Assembly (NCBI RefSeq): GCF_029892515.1
Contig: NZ_JARXVF010000002.1
Location: 620,001 to 684,000, forward strand
Source: Pseudaminobacter soli (ex Li et al. 2025)
GTDB lineage: Bacteria > Pseudomonadota > Alphaproteobacteria > Rhizobiales > Rhizobiaceae
Direction of reading: 5' to 3'
Length of the DNA: 64,000 bases
The translations under genes were made by a program, and so were the position numbers. Positions 46,764 through 55,814 of the stretch are shown piece by piece (position 1 is the first letter of the stretch; each line of letters starts with the position of its first letter). The notes under the pieces are model-generated. The model was not told the origin of the DNA and searched no databases. It was given only the letters and a program-made list of their open reading frames with translations.

Positions 46764-48230
46764 TTATTTAAGCATCAGATCGTCGAGAAGTCTGGTGAAC
46801 TTTTCGATGTGCTCAAGCAAGGGCTGGACATTGGGGGCGCTCTGCCCTGCTGCGGCAAAAGGCACGGCCTGCCGGACAAACGCTAAGAGCAGTTGCGTCG
46901 TGCCCCCGAGCGGCAGGCGCCCGCGCAGTTCGACAGCTTGGGCCGCAACCATGAGCTCCATAGCAATGGCAGACTTGCCGATGATATAAAGCTCGGCGCT
47001 TCTGCGGGCGCTCAGCGCGGCCAGAGACGCGCGATCCATCACGCCGTTGGAATGGCTCGAACTTGCCAGCTCGCCGACGACGGGCGCAGTCAACAATCGC
47101 GCCTCCGATGCAATGGATTTGTGGAACAATGCCGCTCCGTTGAAGCCGGGAGCACCAACCCCATCTTCCTCGATCAGACTTGGTGCCAAGCCAGACCAGG
47201 TGGTATCCACCAGCTTCGCCACGCGCTCTGTCGAGCTGGTGACGAGAGGCGCGAAACCAAGTCGCATCACGTCGAGAGCCATGCACAGCGACACCATGTC
47301 GAAATTCGCGACGGCGGCAAGACTCCCCTCCTCGATCGAGATGACTGGGTTGCCTTGGCTGGCATTGAGTTCGCGCTCGATCTGCCCGCCCGCGAACGCC
47401 AAATTGTCGTGCGCGACGCCCTGGATCATAGGCAAGGAGCGAAAGCACAACGGATCTTGAAGGTTTCTTGGCCCGTCCTTGGACAGGATGTAACTTCCAT
47501 TGATGTAGCGTCTGATCGCTTCGCCCTGTATACGCAGCCCTTTCAAGGGCCTCGATTCCAGGGCGATCGCTGAAACGATGGACGGGTTGGCGGCATAACC
47601 TTCCATGCTGAGAGCGCTGACAAGAGTCGAAAAGCGCAACAGACGCCCGAGATCGATCAGCGTCAGGGCCGCCATCCCCGTCGACATCGCACTTGAATTG
47701 AGCAGTGCGAGAGCCTCGCCCGCTGCGAGCTCTATGTCAGCGAACAGATCAAGGGCAATGTCCGACATCGAAGACATGTCGCTCTGCCCCATTGAGCCCC
47801 ATACATGCATCTTGACAGGCCGGTCGGAGTTGAGCGCTTCAACGATCACCTCCGCCACCAAGGGGCGCACGCCCGTGCGCCCGCTCACAACAGAATTCAA
47901 CAGGACCAGCATGGTCGCCCGCACGGCGTCTCGGTTTGCCAAAGGGCCGTGGCCAGCGTTGTGAGTTCTCAACAGGCGTCGGTTGAACTCACCGACATTG
48001 GCCTGGCTGATTGGCGACGAGGTCTTGGGGCCCACACTCGTGGTCGCGCCGTAAATCCGTTCTCCGCGTGCGATGGCATCTTCCAGGATCTGCCTGCCTC
48101 GCTTAATCCGCTCAAGCCCCGAATGGCCGATCGCGACCTTCTTTCCTTCGCGCGCGACAGCGATGATCTCATCGAGAGTCAGGCTAGTGCCGGTGACGTC
48201 AATGCTCGTTCCCACTGCGCCGACGACCAT
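46764..48230 (-). CDS. Aromatic amino-acid ammonia-lyase homologue lacking the MIO-forming Ala-Ser-Gly
   Basis: The 488-residue protein has the HAL/PAL fold throughout (ERIYGATTSVGPKTSSPIS for YGVNTGFG; LLRTHNAGHGPLANRDAVRA for LLRSHA; AHDNLAFAGGQIERELNAS; ASSSHSNGVMDRASLAALSA). In place of G-S-x-G-A-S-G-D-L it reads GSMGQSDMSSM (about residues 145-155; bases 47766-47798), so the electrophilic MIO group cannot form as usual. It may be a non-ammonia lyase or use another mechanism. ATG 48230 with AAAGG is preferred over TTG 48245. It is divergent from the IclR gene, with a palindrome between them. Confidence 0.9.
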   Translation of the reverse strand: MVVGAVGTSIDVTGTSLTLDEIIAVAREGKKVAIGHSGLERIKRGRQILEDAIARGERIYGATTSVGPKTSSPISQANVGEFNRRLLRTHNAGHGPLANRDAVRATMLVLLNSVVSGRTGVRPLVAEVIVEALNSDRPVKMHVWGSMGQSDMSSMSDIALDLFADIELAAGEALALLNSSAMSTGMAALTLIDLGRLLRFSTLVSALSMEGYAANPSIVSAIALESRPLKGLRIQGEAIRRYINGSYILSKDGPRNLQDPLCFRSLPMIQGVAHDNLAFAGGQIERELNASQGNPVISIEEGSLAAVANFDMVSLCMALDVMRLGFAPLVTSSTERVAKLVDTTWSGLAPSLIEEDGVGAPGFNGAALFHKSIASEARLLTAPVVGELASSSHSNGVMDRASLAALSARRSAELYIIGKSAIAMELMVAAQAVELRGRLPLGGTTQLLLAFVRQAVPFAAAGQSAPNVQPLLEHIEKFTRLLDDLMLK

Positions 48231-48361
48231 CAGAAAGCCTTTCAAATCTCTCGGGTTTTAGGGCTGCGGCGCCGGTCCGCCTCGGCCGGCAATTCGGAGC
48301 GCCCAATGGCGAATATCTGGGTAAGATCGCAGGAGTGGAGTAACAAGCCGATATCGTTTAT

Positions 48362-48378
48362 GTTTCACTGTGTGAAAT
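48362..48378. promoter_or_regulatory. Palindrome between the lyase and IclR genes (putative IclR operator)
   Basis: GTTTCAC-TGT-GTGAAAT is a perfect 6+6 palindrome at its core, in the divergent promoter region. Very similar sites occur at 52956 and 57174, ahead of two other transcription units. Confidence 0.65.
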
Positions 48379-48463
48379 GTGGCGTGCGCTCCTTCGCCTC
48401 GCCGCCGGCGGTTCTGGTATCACAACAGTCGGGTCGAAAAAAGCGACATTTGGGGACTGATAT

Positions 48464-49252
48464 ATGGCATTTGCTCCGGTTCAGGCGGTCACAAAAGCCC
48501 TAGAGATACTGGCTGCGCTCAATCGCAATGGCCTCGCATCGGTGGGAGAATTGCACGGGACAACAGGCATCCCAAAGCCAACAATTGTACGATTGCTGCA
48601 AACGCTTGTCGCCGCCGGTTATGTGAGCCGGGACGAGAAAACCCGTGGCTATCATGTCACCGCAGCCGTGGGGCAACTGAGCTCCGGCTTCCATGGCTCG
48701 CCCATGGTTATTGAAGTTGCGCGACCTTTCGCCGACAAGCTGACAAAGCAGATCCTGTGGCCCTGCGCAGTTTGCACCCTTGATCTCGACGCGGTGGTGA
48801 TCAATTACAGCACGATACCAGATAGTCCCATATCCCCCTTTCACGCGTCGCTCGGCCGGCGCCTCAGCATAGGCGGCAGAGCCCTTGGACGGGCCTATAT
48901 TTGCTTCTGTCCAGAGGACGAGCAGCGCGTTCTTCGCAATGTGATGAGGGCATCGCAAGATCCGGAAAACAACCGGATCGACGACGAAACCTTTGCCTCG
49001 ATTCTCGCCAGAACGCGAGCCGATGGCTTTGCCAAGCGCGACGCGCACCTCGAGCCGCGTTCCTCCGGCACGATCGCCATGCCGATCAGAATGGGGAACC
49101 GTGTGCTCGCAACTTTTGGCGTCACCTATTTCAAGTCGGCCTTGAAAGAAGTCCGGAGCCAGAAGGCGATCATCGACGCTATGCGTTTGACGATCGCGCA
49201 GATCGAAGAACGTCTTGAGGAGCAGCCGCTGCAGCCGCGCGGCTGTTCTTGA
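48464..49252 (+). CDS. IclR-family transcriptional regulator
   Basis: The 262-residue protein has an N-terminal winged HTH (LASVGELHGTTGIPKPTIVRLLQTLVAAGYVSRD, about 25-58) and the IclR effector domain (FADKLTKQILWPCAVCTLDLDAVVI, ISPFHASLGRRLSIGGRALGRAYI). It is probably the local regulator of the surrounding catabolic genes. GGGGACTG stands before ATG 48464. Confidence 0.92.
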   Translation: MAFAPVQAVTKALEILAALNRNGLASVGELHGTTGIPKPTIVRLLQTLVAAGYVSRDEKTRGYHVTAAVGQLSSGFHGSPMVIEVARPFADKLTKQILWPCAVCTLDLDAVVINYSTIPDSPISPFHASLGRRLSIGGRALGRAYICFCPEDEQRVLRNVMRASQDPENNRIDDETFASILARTRADGFAKRDAHLEPRSSGTIAMPIRMGNRVLATFGVTYFKSALKEVRSQKAIIDAMRLTIAQIEERLEEQPLQPRGCS

Positions 49253-49280
49253 TCGACAGGGACCGCGTGACCGTTGCGGT

Positions 49281-50171
49281 TCAATCTTCGAGCGCTCGCG
49301 GTCGGCGATGGGCTGTTTGACCGAATTGGTAAAGACGAGCGGGATTCTCCACCATTATCTTGTGCGCTATTGTTTCGTCTGCCACCCAAAGACGGAATAG
49401 ATCCAGCAATTGCTCAATCGATGGAAGCTTGCCCGGATATTGCACAAAGGGAAAGTCGCTCGCCCACACCAGATGATCGCAGCCGGCCTCGACAATATCG
49501 TCGTGGAAAGGCCGGATGGCCTCGAAGTCCCCTCCGATGGCGCGGCGGCAGATCGCCAGCTTGACCCAGACTGCGCCCTCTCGCAGCAGGCCCAGGAGGC
49601 GTTGGAAATCCTTGTGGTTTCTGCCTGCCCTTGGATCAAACCCACCCATGTGATCGAGAACTATTGGGATTCCGGCTTTCTCCAGTTGGCCCCATCGCGA
49701 AAGCGTTTCCGACAATGGGGCCCACAGTTCGGCATGCATGCCAAGCTCGTTGAGCTTGGGAGCAAGGCTGTCGCAGAGCGCATCAAGCGACACGGTGCCG
49801 GATATTGCCGTCCCATCGGCACGCCGCGTTTCGACAAAACGCAGGGCGGTGACGCCAGCGTCCTGCAGGCGCGCGAGTCCTGTTATGTCGGTCGACGGGC
49901 CGGCAACTCCAACGCCTTTGGCACTTTGGCTCAATTTCGCCAACGACGCTTCCAGAAGTGAAAGATCATCGCCATAGGGCGTGGGCTGCACCAAGACGAA
50001 GCGAGAAACACCTGTAGCATCAATTGCTTCGAGCAATGCGCTGACGGGCGAGATCGGTGGCTCGTAATAGGGCTTGACCTTGAATGGGAAGAGGTTGCTC
50101 GCCTCGAAAACATGGAGATGGCAATCAACAACCTGCCCGTTGGTCGAAATCCGCGACGCCGATGTAGTCAT
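49281..50171 (-). CDS. Amidohydrolase-2 family metal-dependent hydrolase (lactonase/decarboxylase type)
   Basis: The 296-residue TIM barrel has the family start GQVVDCHLHVFE (metal-binding HxH), GIPIVLDHMGGFD (His) and CDHLVWASDFPFVQ (Asp). This is the layout of 2-pyrone-4,6-dicarboxylate lactonase (LigI) and similar ring-cleavage hydrolases or decarboxylases. It is the last gene of a flavin reductase - bicupin - amidohydrolase series and converges with iclR. Confidence 0.88.
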   Translation of the reverse strand: MTTSASRISTNGQVVDCHLHVFEASNLFPFKVKPYYEPPISPVSALLEAIDATGVSRFVLVQPTPYGDDLSLLEASLAKLSQSAKGVGVAGPSTDITGLARLQDAGVTALRFVETRRADGTAISGTVSLDALCDSLAPKLNELGMHAELWAPLSETLSRWGQLEKAGIPIVLDHMGGFDPRAGRNHKDFQRLLGLLREGAVWVKLAICRRAIGGDFEAIRPFHDDIVEAGCDHLVWASDFPFVQYPGKLPSIEQLLDLFRLWVADETIAHKIMVENPARLYQFGQTAHRRPRALED

Positions 50172-50249
50172 GCCCAGAACCTGCCCTTCAGCTATCCACT
50201 ACTCGGCGAATGTCACTCCCACGCGCATCGTCGTGTCGACACAAGTCGC

Positions 50250-51059
50250 CTAGGACACATAGTCATCGGCATTGTGGACCCAGCCCTTGGCTATGAAGTC
50301 CTCGCGCGGCGGCGCAAAGACGTCGATGAGGATATGCTGCCCCTCGCCTACGCCTTCCGTCGTGTGAATGAGCTCGGGCGGGATGACCAACATACTATCG
50401 GCCGAAGCCTTGATGTGTTCATCCTCACGCCACTGAGTGGCGTCCGAGACCCAAGGTGTGCGGATGTGATGCAGGAAGGATCCTGTGATCGCCAATGAAC
50501 CCTGCTCGAAATCATCATGCGCATGCGGAGACAATTGGGTGCGGTTCCGCGGACCGTGATACTCAACCCAATTCACACTCATGGTTGCCGTCTGAAGGAA
50601 TTTCAAGCGCGGATTACCCGCCGGGAATGGGATATCGTCGATCCGATAAATGCGCACCCGGTCACACTGATGCGCGGCGACGGCGAGAGGTTCTACGACC
50701 GGCTTAACACGTGGGTCGCGCTCGCGATATTGGGCGGCGTTGATTATCAATTCCGGGTCCGCTTGCCGGGCACCAGTGATCAAAGCATAGGCCCGACCAG
50801 GGCCGGAAAGGCTCAATTCCGCCTCGCTGGGCGGGACGATTACGAAGGCGCGCGGCGGAATTTGGTGGACCTCGCCAGCGATCCTGAGTTCACCGCCGAC
50901 TTCCGGGAAAATGAGCAGGATCTCATCGTCGCTCGCGATGGAATGCCTCTCGCCGGGCAGGTGGACGAAGCGCCACACGGTATAATTCTGGCCACGTATG
51001 ACGCCATGTCCTTTCGGCGCCTGATCGAAATGGGATAGGGATGCCGGACGGAATGTCAT
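50250..51059 (-). CDS. Bicupin protein of unknown function
   Basis: The 269-residue protein contains two cupin-like barrels. The first (about 30-95) is DDEILLIFPEVGGELRIAGE followed by PPRAFVIVPPSE. The second (about 160-255) has a likely metal site in SPHAHDDFEQGSLAITGSFLHH and ends in IHTTEGVGEGQHILIDVFAP. It could be a ring-cleaving dioxygenase, an isomerase or a ligand sensor. It sits between the flavin reductase (12 bases) and amidohydrolase genes. Confidence 0.75.
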   Translation of the reverse strand: MTFRPASLSHFDQAPKGHGVIRGQNYTVWRFVHLPGERHSIASDDEILLIFPEVGGELRIAGEVHQIPPRAFVIVPPSEAELSLSGPGRAYALITGARQADPELIINAAQYRERDPRVKPVVEPLAVAAHQCDRVRIYRIDDIPFPAGNPRLKFLQTATMSVNWVEYHGPRNRTQLSPHAHDDFEQGSLAITGSFLHHIRTPWVSDATQWREDEHIKASADSMLVIPPELIHTTEGVGEGQHILIDVFAPPREDFIAKGWVHNADDYVS

Positions 51060-51071
51060 TCTCTTGTGACC

Positions 51072-51722
51072 TCAATAGGTGTTCTCATTCGCGCGGGTAA
51101 ATTGCCGTGCGAGATTGAACGCTGGTTGGGAGATCGCATATTCCGCGCCACCGAGCCGCGTGACAGGGCGGGCTAGATCAGTCAGGAAGTGGCCGTCATC
51201 CTCGAGATAGCCTGCCTGGATATGCATGCCAACTACCCTCCCAAAGGTAACGTTGACCTCCGGACCTCCAACATCATTGGTGATCTTGAGTGTGTTTATG
51301 ACTTTGCACTCCAGGGACACCGGTGAACGCGCCACGCGCGGAGGCTTGACGAATTTGCAGGCGGCCTTCTCAAGCCCGGCATGTTCGAATTCATCCGCGC
51401 CCGGCGGCAGCGGCGATGACGTCATGTTCATCTCATGGACGAGTTCATAGCTAACCAGATTGAAAACGAATTCTCCGGTTTCGCGAACGTTCTTAAGCGT
51501 ATCCTTGGAAGGTCGATCCTCAGGCGTGTTACAGGAGAACACCAGAACAGGCGGATCGTTGGACATGATATTGAAATAGGAGTACGGTGCCAGGTTTACG
51601 CATCCCTCGGCGTCTATCGTGCTCATCCAGCCAATCGGGCGCGGTGCGATGATCGCGTTGAAGATGCCGCGTTTAAAGTTTCCCTCCGCGATATCAATAA
51701 AAACTGGCTCTGAGTTACGCAT
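51072..51722 (-). CDS. Flavin reductase family (FMN-binding split-barrel) protein
   Basis: The 216-residue protein shows IIAPRPIGWMSTIDAEGCVN, LAPYSYFNIMSNDPPVLVFS and VFNLVSYELVHEMNMTSSPL, the flavin-reductase-like domain. It may supply reduced flavin to a monooxygenase. ATG 51722 with GGAG 8 bases upstream is chosen; longer open frame upstream has no site. It heads the minus-strand series ending at 49281. Confidence 0.9.
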   Translation of the reverse strand: MRNSEPVFIDIAEGNFKRGIFNAIIAPRPIGWMSTIDAEGCVNLAPYSYFNIMSNDPPVLVFSCNTPEDRPSKDTLKNVRETGEFVFNLVSYELVHEMNMTSSPLPPGADEFEHAGLEKAACKFVKPPRVARSPVSLECKVINTLKITNDVGGPEVNVTFGRVVGMHIQAGYLEDDGHFLTDLARPVTRLGGAEYAISQPAFNLARQFTRANENTY

Positions 51723-51978
51723 GAGTTCTACTCCTGATATAGCTGCCGCACAGTGCAAGAGCGTGGTTCCTCGCCCTGGAGCGCGTCTCCAATTCAATAA
51801 ATGACGGGAACCCGTTGTCGGAATTGTTTCGCGGCCGCGTCGCACCCACTGAAGCATGAGCTGCATTGGGCGGTGATATTGCAGCGCGCGGCCGTTACAC
51901 TACTTTCTCCAAGAACTCTCGTGTGCGCTGCGATGTCGGATTGCCGGAGCGTTTCAACCGCAAGCAAATAGCACGTCG

Positions 51979-52161
51979 ATGAGACCTCATGGCCGGCCCG
52001 ACCGCATCGACATCGACGCCAGCCAGACCAATCAGGAAGCTATTGTCTCCTGTGACACACAAGTCGCTTGCGGCATCCACATGATGCTCAAGCTATGGGC
52101 GAGATATGCCTTCAGTCCGAACCCATCCCTGGCCGAGCAGTTCGAAATTCTTGCCGCGTGA
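51979..52161 (+). pseudogene. IS6-family transposase, internally deleted C-terminal part
   Basis: The frame reads RPHGRPDRIDIDASQTNQEA (second catalytic Asp region), then after a loss of about 70 residues HMMLKLWARYAFSPNPSLAE followed by QFEILAA, the normal C-terminus of rhizobial IS6-type transposases. The catalytic Glu region is gone. Confidence 0.8.
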
Positions 52162-52342
52162 TTGGCCTTGCATCAGGCGCTCTTCGCGCTTCCACTCGGC
52201 CGTTGCAACAGAACCCGATCGGTAGCGTCAGGTGGGAAAGGGTTTCCGGGTCAGAGCTTGGTGCGAAAAGACGAAAACGCCTATCAGCACACTCGATCTA
52301 ACCCGAAACAACCTCCTGAATGCTTACGCTAAGGGCTGGATC

Positions 52343-52867
52343 CTAGATTGCGGGCTCGCGCAGCAAATCGTCGAGATCAAGCGGGCTCTCGGTCATCGTC
52401 GGGATGCCGTCGGCGCTGCGGGGCCACTGATCCCGCGGGCGGTCCCAGACGAGTTCAACGCCGTTGCCGTCGAAATCCTCCAGATAGATCGCCTGGCTGA
52501 CACCATGATCGGTGCCATGATCGACCGCCACGCCAGCTTTCATCAGCCGCCGCAGGGCATCGGCGAGCGAGGCGCGGGTCGGATAGAGAATGGCGAGGTG
52601 AAAAAGCCCGGTCGAGCCGGGAGGGGGCGGCGTGCCGCCCTTACTCTGCCAGGTGTTGAGGCCGATATGATGGTGATAGCCACCGGCGGAAATGAAGGCC
52701 GCCTCATCGCGGATCCGCTTGTAGATTTCAAAGCCCAGAATGTCGACATAAAAGGACAGGGCGCGATCGAGATCGGCTACTTTCAGATGCACATGGCCGA
52801 TGCGAACTCCGGCGTCGATCGGCGCAGTGCTGGTCCGCGAAGCCGGTGAAATTTTCGCCTCTAACAT
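52343..52867 (-). CDS. VOC-family protein, catechol-2,3-dioxygenase-like
   Basis: The 174-residue protein has a vicinal-oxygen-chelate fold (VRIGHVHLKVADLDRALSFY, FISAGGYHHHIGLNTWQSKG, GLFHLAILYPTR, AIYLEDFDGNGVELVWDRP). It carries the metal His, His and Glu expected of CatE-like dioxygenases or related enzymes. ATG 52867 follows GGGAG. A copy of the GTTTCA-type palindrome lies about 90 bases upstream, tying it to the putative IclR regulon. Confidence 0.88.
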   Translation of the reverse strand: MLEAKISPASRTSTAPIDAGVRIGHVHLKVADLDRALSFYVDILGFEIYKRIRDEAAFISAGGYHHHIGLNTWQSKGGTPPPPGSTGLFHLAILYPTRASLADALRRLMKAGVAVDHGTDHGVSQAIYLEDFDGNGVELVWDRPRDQWPRSADGIPTMTESPLDLDDLLREPAI

Positions 52868-52955
52868 GAACTAACTCCCTTTGAATCGCTATGAGTGAAC
52901 AGCATGATCGGCTCTATAGCAACGAGCGCCGCCTCTGTGGGACGCACCTCGCGAC

Positions 52956-52972
52956 GTTTCATCAAGTGAAAC
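52956..52972. promoter_or_regulatory. Putative IclR operator upstream of the VOC gene
   Basis: GTTTCAT-CAA-GTGAAAC, one mismatch from a perfect palindrome, lies 89 bases upstream of the VOC start. It matches the site between iclR and the lyase gene. Confidence 0.6.
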
Positions 52973-52999
52973 ATTGATACCGATCCGACCCTTGGGCTT

Positions 53000-53326
53000 C
53001 CCTGCCTTCCGAAACGAAGGAAAGGTATGGACCAAGTTCCTTCATGGGAGCTCCACGACGACAGAAGCGGCCCTTCGAGCAGCAAGCGATCATCGTTGCT
53101 TTCCGGCGCTACTCACTGCGGCACTTGATGACTACCTCTATGCGCTGCAGCCGACGATCCGGCATCTGACGCGCTCGTCATTACATCGCTGACTGCAACG
53201 CCACGGCATCGGCCGGCTGCCGGATGTCGAAAGCGACGGGCCGGCGAAGAAGAAGTTCAAGAGCTACCCCGTCGGCTACTTCCACATCGACATCGCCGAA
53301 GTGCGCACCGCGCAGGGCCGCATCAC
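53000..53326 (+). pseudogene. IS481-family transposase, fragment
   Basis: The sequence reads (across frame changes and a stop) FEQQAIIVAFRRYSLR, then DDYLYALQPTIRHLTRSSLH, and then after an in-frame TGA LQRHGIGRLPDVESDGPAKK and YPVGYFHIDIAEVRTAQGR. That is the linker and first catalytic Asp region of IS481 transposases. The rest is missing. It sits where the ATPase gene of the adjacent amino-acid ABC operon would be expected. Confidence 0.8.
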
Positions 53327-53426
53327 GACCCATACGCTTCACACTCAACCCGCTCCAGCAAATACCGGGAATAAACAGCTAATCGGGGAGGCAAGCGCCG
53401 TGCCCGCAAGCCGACCTTCGACTACG

Positions 53427-54521
53427 TCAATCGTGTCCGGCGCGGAAACGGCGCTCGAGGAAACGCGAATAGGCGCTCATGATGGCACTGAACAGGCAAT
53501 AGACCGCCGCTGCGAAGAGATAACCCTCGAGCACGGCGATGCCCTGCCAGTTCGGATCGCGCATGGCGCCACGCACCGTGGTCAGGAAGTCAAGCAGGCC
53601 GATGATGGTGACCAGCGTCGTATCCTGGAAGAAATTTATGCAGGTGGAAACCAGAGCCGGGATCATCGCTTTGATCGCCTGCGGCAGGATCACCAGCCGC
53701 ATCATCAGCCAGTAATGCAGGCCCATGGCTTGCGCCGCCTCGAACTGCCCGCTGGGCAGCGATTGCAGGCCGCCGCGCACCGTTTCGGCAACATAGGCAG
53801 CGGCGAACAGGATGACCGCGACTTGCGCCCGCAACAATGTGGCGACCGACATGCCTCCCGGCATGAAGAGCGGCAGCATTACGGAGGCCATGAACAACAC
53901 GCTGATGAGCGGCACACCGCGCATGAATTCGATGAAGACAATGGAGATCACCCGGATCGCCGGCAGGTTCGACGTGCGCCCGAGCGCCAGCAGGATGCCA
54001 AGCGGGAAGGCGCAGGTGAGTCCGACAAAGGAGAGCATGAAGGAGAGCGGCAGACCGCCCCATTTCGTCGTCGGCACCGCAGTCATGCCGGCAAATCCGC
54101 CCGTCATGACAAGATAGCACACCACCAGCGCCGCCACCCATAATAGGAGCAACCGCGCGCTCCACATGCGCGGCACCATGGAGAGGCCGCACATGCCGAC
54201 GAACAGCAGAAGGGCGCTCAACGGGCGCCAATGCTCATCGTAAGGAAAATAGCCGAACAGCATGAAGCGCAATTTATCGCCGAAGAACGGCCAGCAAGCG
54301 CCTTCGCCAATTTTGCAGGCTTCGGGCCCCCCCGACCAGACGGCGTCGACAAACAGCCAGGCAAAGGCGACTTTGCCGATCAAGAACAGCGCAATCATGC
54401 AAAGGAGCGTGATCGCAGCATTGGCCGGCGTGCCGAAATATCGGCGCACCGCGCCGTCTTTAGGGACGCGCCACGCTTCGCTCAACGCGACGGGCTTGTC
54501 GAAGACATCCAACTCCGCCAT
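53427..54521 (-). CDS. Amino-acid ABC transporter permease (AapM-like)
   Basis: The 364-residue protein has an N-terminal hydrophobic extension and a His/Glu/Gln-type permease domain (LPLSFMLSFVGLTCAFPLGI, FIEFMRGVPLISVLFMAS). The EAA loop reads LPSGQFEAAQAMGLHYWLMM RL.. in the genome frame. It ends right before an IS481 remnant; the ATPase (AapP) that normally follows is absent. It is 3 bases after the first permease gene. Confidence 0.9.
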   Translation of the reverse strand: MAELDVFDKPVALSEAWRVPKDGAVRRYFGTPANAAITLLCMIALFLIGKVAFAWLFVDAVWSGGPEACKIGEGACWPFFGDKLRFMLFGYFPYDEHWRPLSALLLFVGMCGLSMVPRMWSARLLLLWVAALVVCYLVMTGGFAGMTAVPTTKWGGLPLSFMLSFVGLTCAFPLGILLALGRTSNLPAIRVISIVFIEFMRGVPLISVLFMASVMLPLFMPGGMSVATLLRAQVAVILFAAAYVAETVRGGLQSLPSGQFEAAQAMGLHYWLMMRLVILPQAIKAMIPALVSTCINFFQDTTLVTIIGLLDFLTTVRGAMRDPNWQGIAVLEGYLFAAAVYCLFSAIMSAYSRFLERRFRAGHD

Positions 54522-54524
54522 CGC

Positions 54525-55697
54525 TTAGCGCTCCTTCAGCGCGACATGCGCATTGTACCAGTTCATGAACAGCGAGATGGTGATCGACAGGCTCAGATAA
54601 ATGAGCATCAGCAGTGCGATGCCTTCGATTCCCTGGCCGGTCATATTGATGGTCGAGTTCGTGACCATCACCACATCGGGGAAGCCGATTGCGATGGCGA
54701 GCGAGGAGTTCTTGACGAGGCTCAAATATGTGTTGGTCAATGGCGGGATGATCACCCGCACGGCCTGCGGCAGGATGACGAGCCGCATGGTCTGGCCGCG
54801 TGTGAGGCCGAGCGCGAAAGCCGCCTCGCTCTGCCCTTTGCGGATAGTCATGATCCCAGCCCTGACAATCTCGGCGATGAAAGCGGAGGCGGTGGTCGAG
54901 AGGCCGAAGGCGAGCACCGTGAATTCCGGTTTGAGCTGCATGCCGCCTGTGATGCGGAAGCGACCCTTCTCGGCGATGTCGAAGACGAAATCGGGATGAA
55001 AGAAGAGATAGGCGATGAGTACAGGCGCGAAGGTCAGCAGCAGAAGATGCGGCCAGATCAGCCGCTGATTGCCGCTTTCGACGCGCGCGGCCAGCAGGCG
55101 CTTGCGGACCTGCCAGGCGAGGATGAGGCCGACGGCCAGTGCGAACAGCATCCAGCGATGCCCGGCCTCCCATTGCAGCGAGGGGATGACAAGGCCGCTA
55201 TTGCTGATGAACACGCTCGGAAGCAGTTCCACCGCGTCGCGAGGGCCCGGCAAAACCGAAATAATGACGGCGTGCCACAGGAAGAGTTGTAAGAGCAGCG
55301 GCGCATTCCGCAGCGCCTCGACATAGAGCATCGTCAGCCGCGCCAGCAGCGGGTTCTTCGACAGGCGGGCGACGCCGACAACGGTGCCGATCAGCGTCGC
55401 GAAAATCACAGAGACGATGGAGACGTGAATGGTGTTGAGGATGCCGGCGACCAGGGCGCGCGCATAGGTGTCGCTCGGTTGAAAATCGATGACGCTCTCG
55501 CTCAGCAATAGCCCGGATTCGCGATTGAGATAGTCGAAGCCGGTGGCGATGTTGTGCGCCTGCAGATTAGCCCTGACGTTCGAATAGAGATACCATCCTG
55601 TGAGGATCACGCCAAGAACGGCGACGACCTGATAGAGCCAGGCGCGGAAACGAATGTCAAAGATGAGACGCATTGCCTCGAAGCGTCGAGCCCGCAT
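54525..55697 (-). CDS. Amino-acid ABC transporter permease (AapQ-like)
   Basis: The protein has about 390 residues. It shows the AapQ N-terminal region (FRAWLYQVVAVLGVILTGWY, RESGLLLSES) and a permease domain (ILNTIHVSIVSVIFATLIGT, VEALRNAPLLLQLFLWHAV) with a large periplasmic loop. ATG 55697 with AGGA 6 bases upstream is preferred over ATG 55748, which lies on the far side of a stable hairpin. It forms the membrane channel with the AapM-like partner. Confidence 0.9.
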   Translation of the reverse strand: MRARRFEAMRLIFDIRFRAWLYQVVAVLGVILTGWYLYSNVRANLQAHNIATGFDYLNRESGLLLSESVIDFQPSDTYARALVAGILNTIHVSIVSVIFATLIGTVVGVARLSKNPLLARLTMLYVEALRNAPLLLQLFLWHAVIISVLPGPRDAVELLPSVFISNSGLVIPSLQWEAGHRWMLFALAVGLILAWQVRKRLLAARVESGNQRLIWPHLLLLTFAPVLIAYLFFHPDFVFDIAEKGRFRITGGMQLKPEFTVLAFGLSTTASAFIAEIVRAGIMTIRKGQSEAAFALGLTRGQTMRLVILPQAVRVIIPPLTNTYLSLVKNSSLAIAIGFPDVVMVTNSTINMTGQGIEGIALLMLIYLSLSITISLFMNWYNAHVALKER

Positions 55698-55729
55698 GGC
55701 GATCCTATAGGTGAACCAAATTCTTTCGC

Positions 55730-55757
55730 GCGGATGCAACGCGCACACTGCATCCGC
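55730..55757 (-). terminator. Hairpin between the binding-protein and permease genes
   Basis: GCGGATGCA (55730-55738) pairs perfectly with TGCATCCGC (55749-55757) around a 10-base loop. Such hairpins after the binding-protein gene commonly cause partial termination or protect its mRNA, so more binding protein than permease is made. No T-run follows, so mRNA stabilisation is as likely as termination. Confidence 0.55.
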
Positions 55758-55814
55758 CCGAAAAGGAAAGAGGGATGCCGCGAGGGCGGTGGCCCTCGCA
55801 GCGATGTGCGACGC

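Noticed and set aside
53301-54143. Plus-strand frame of 280 codons
   Set aside because: It is antisense to the AapM-like permease and has shadow-type composition (His, Gln, Arg-rich).
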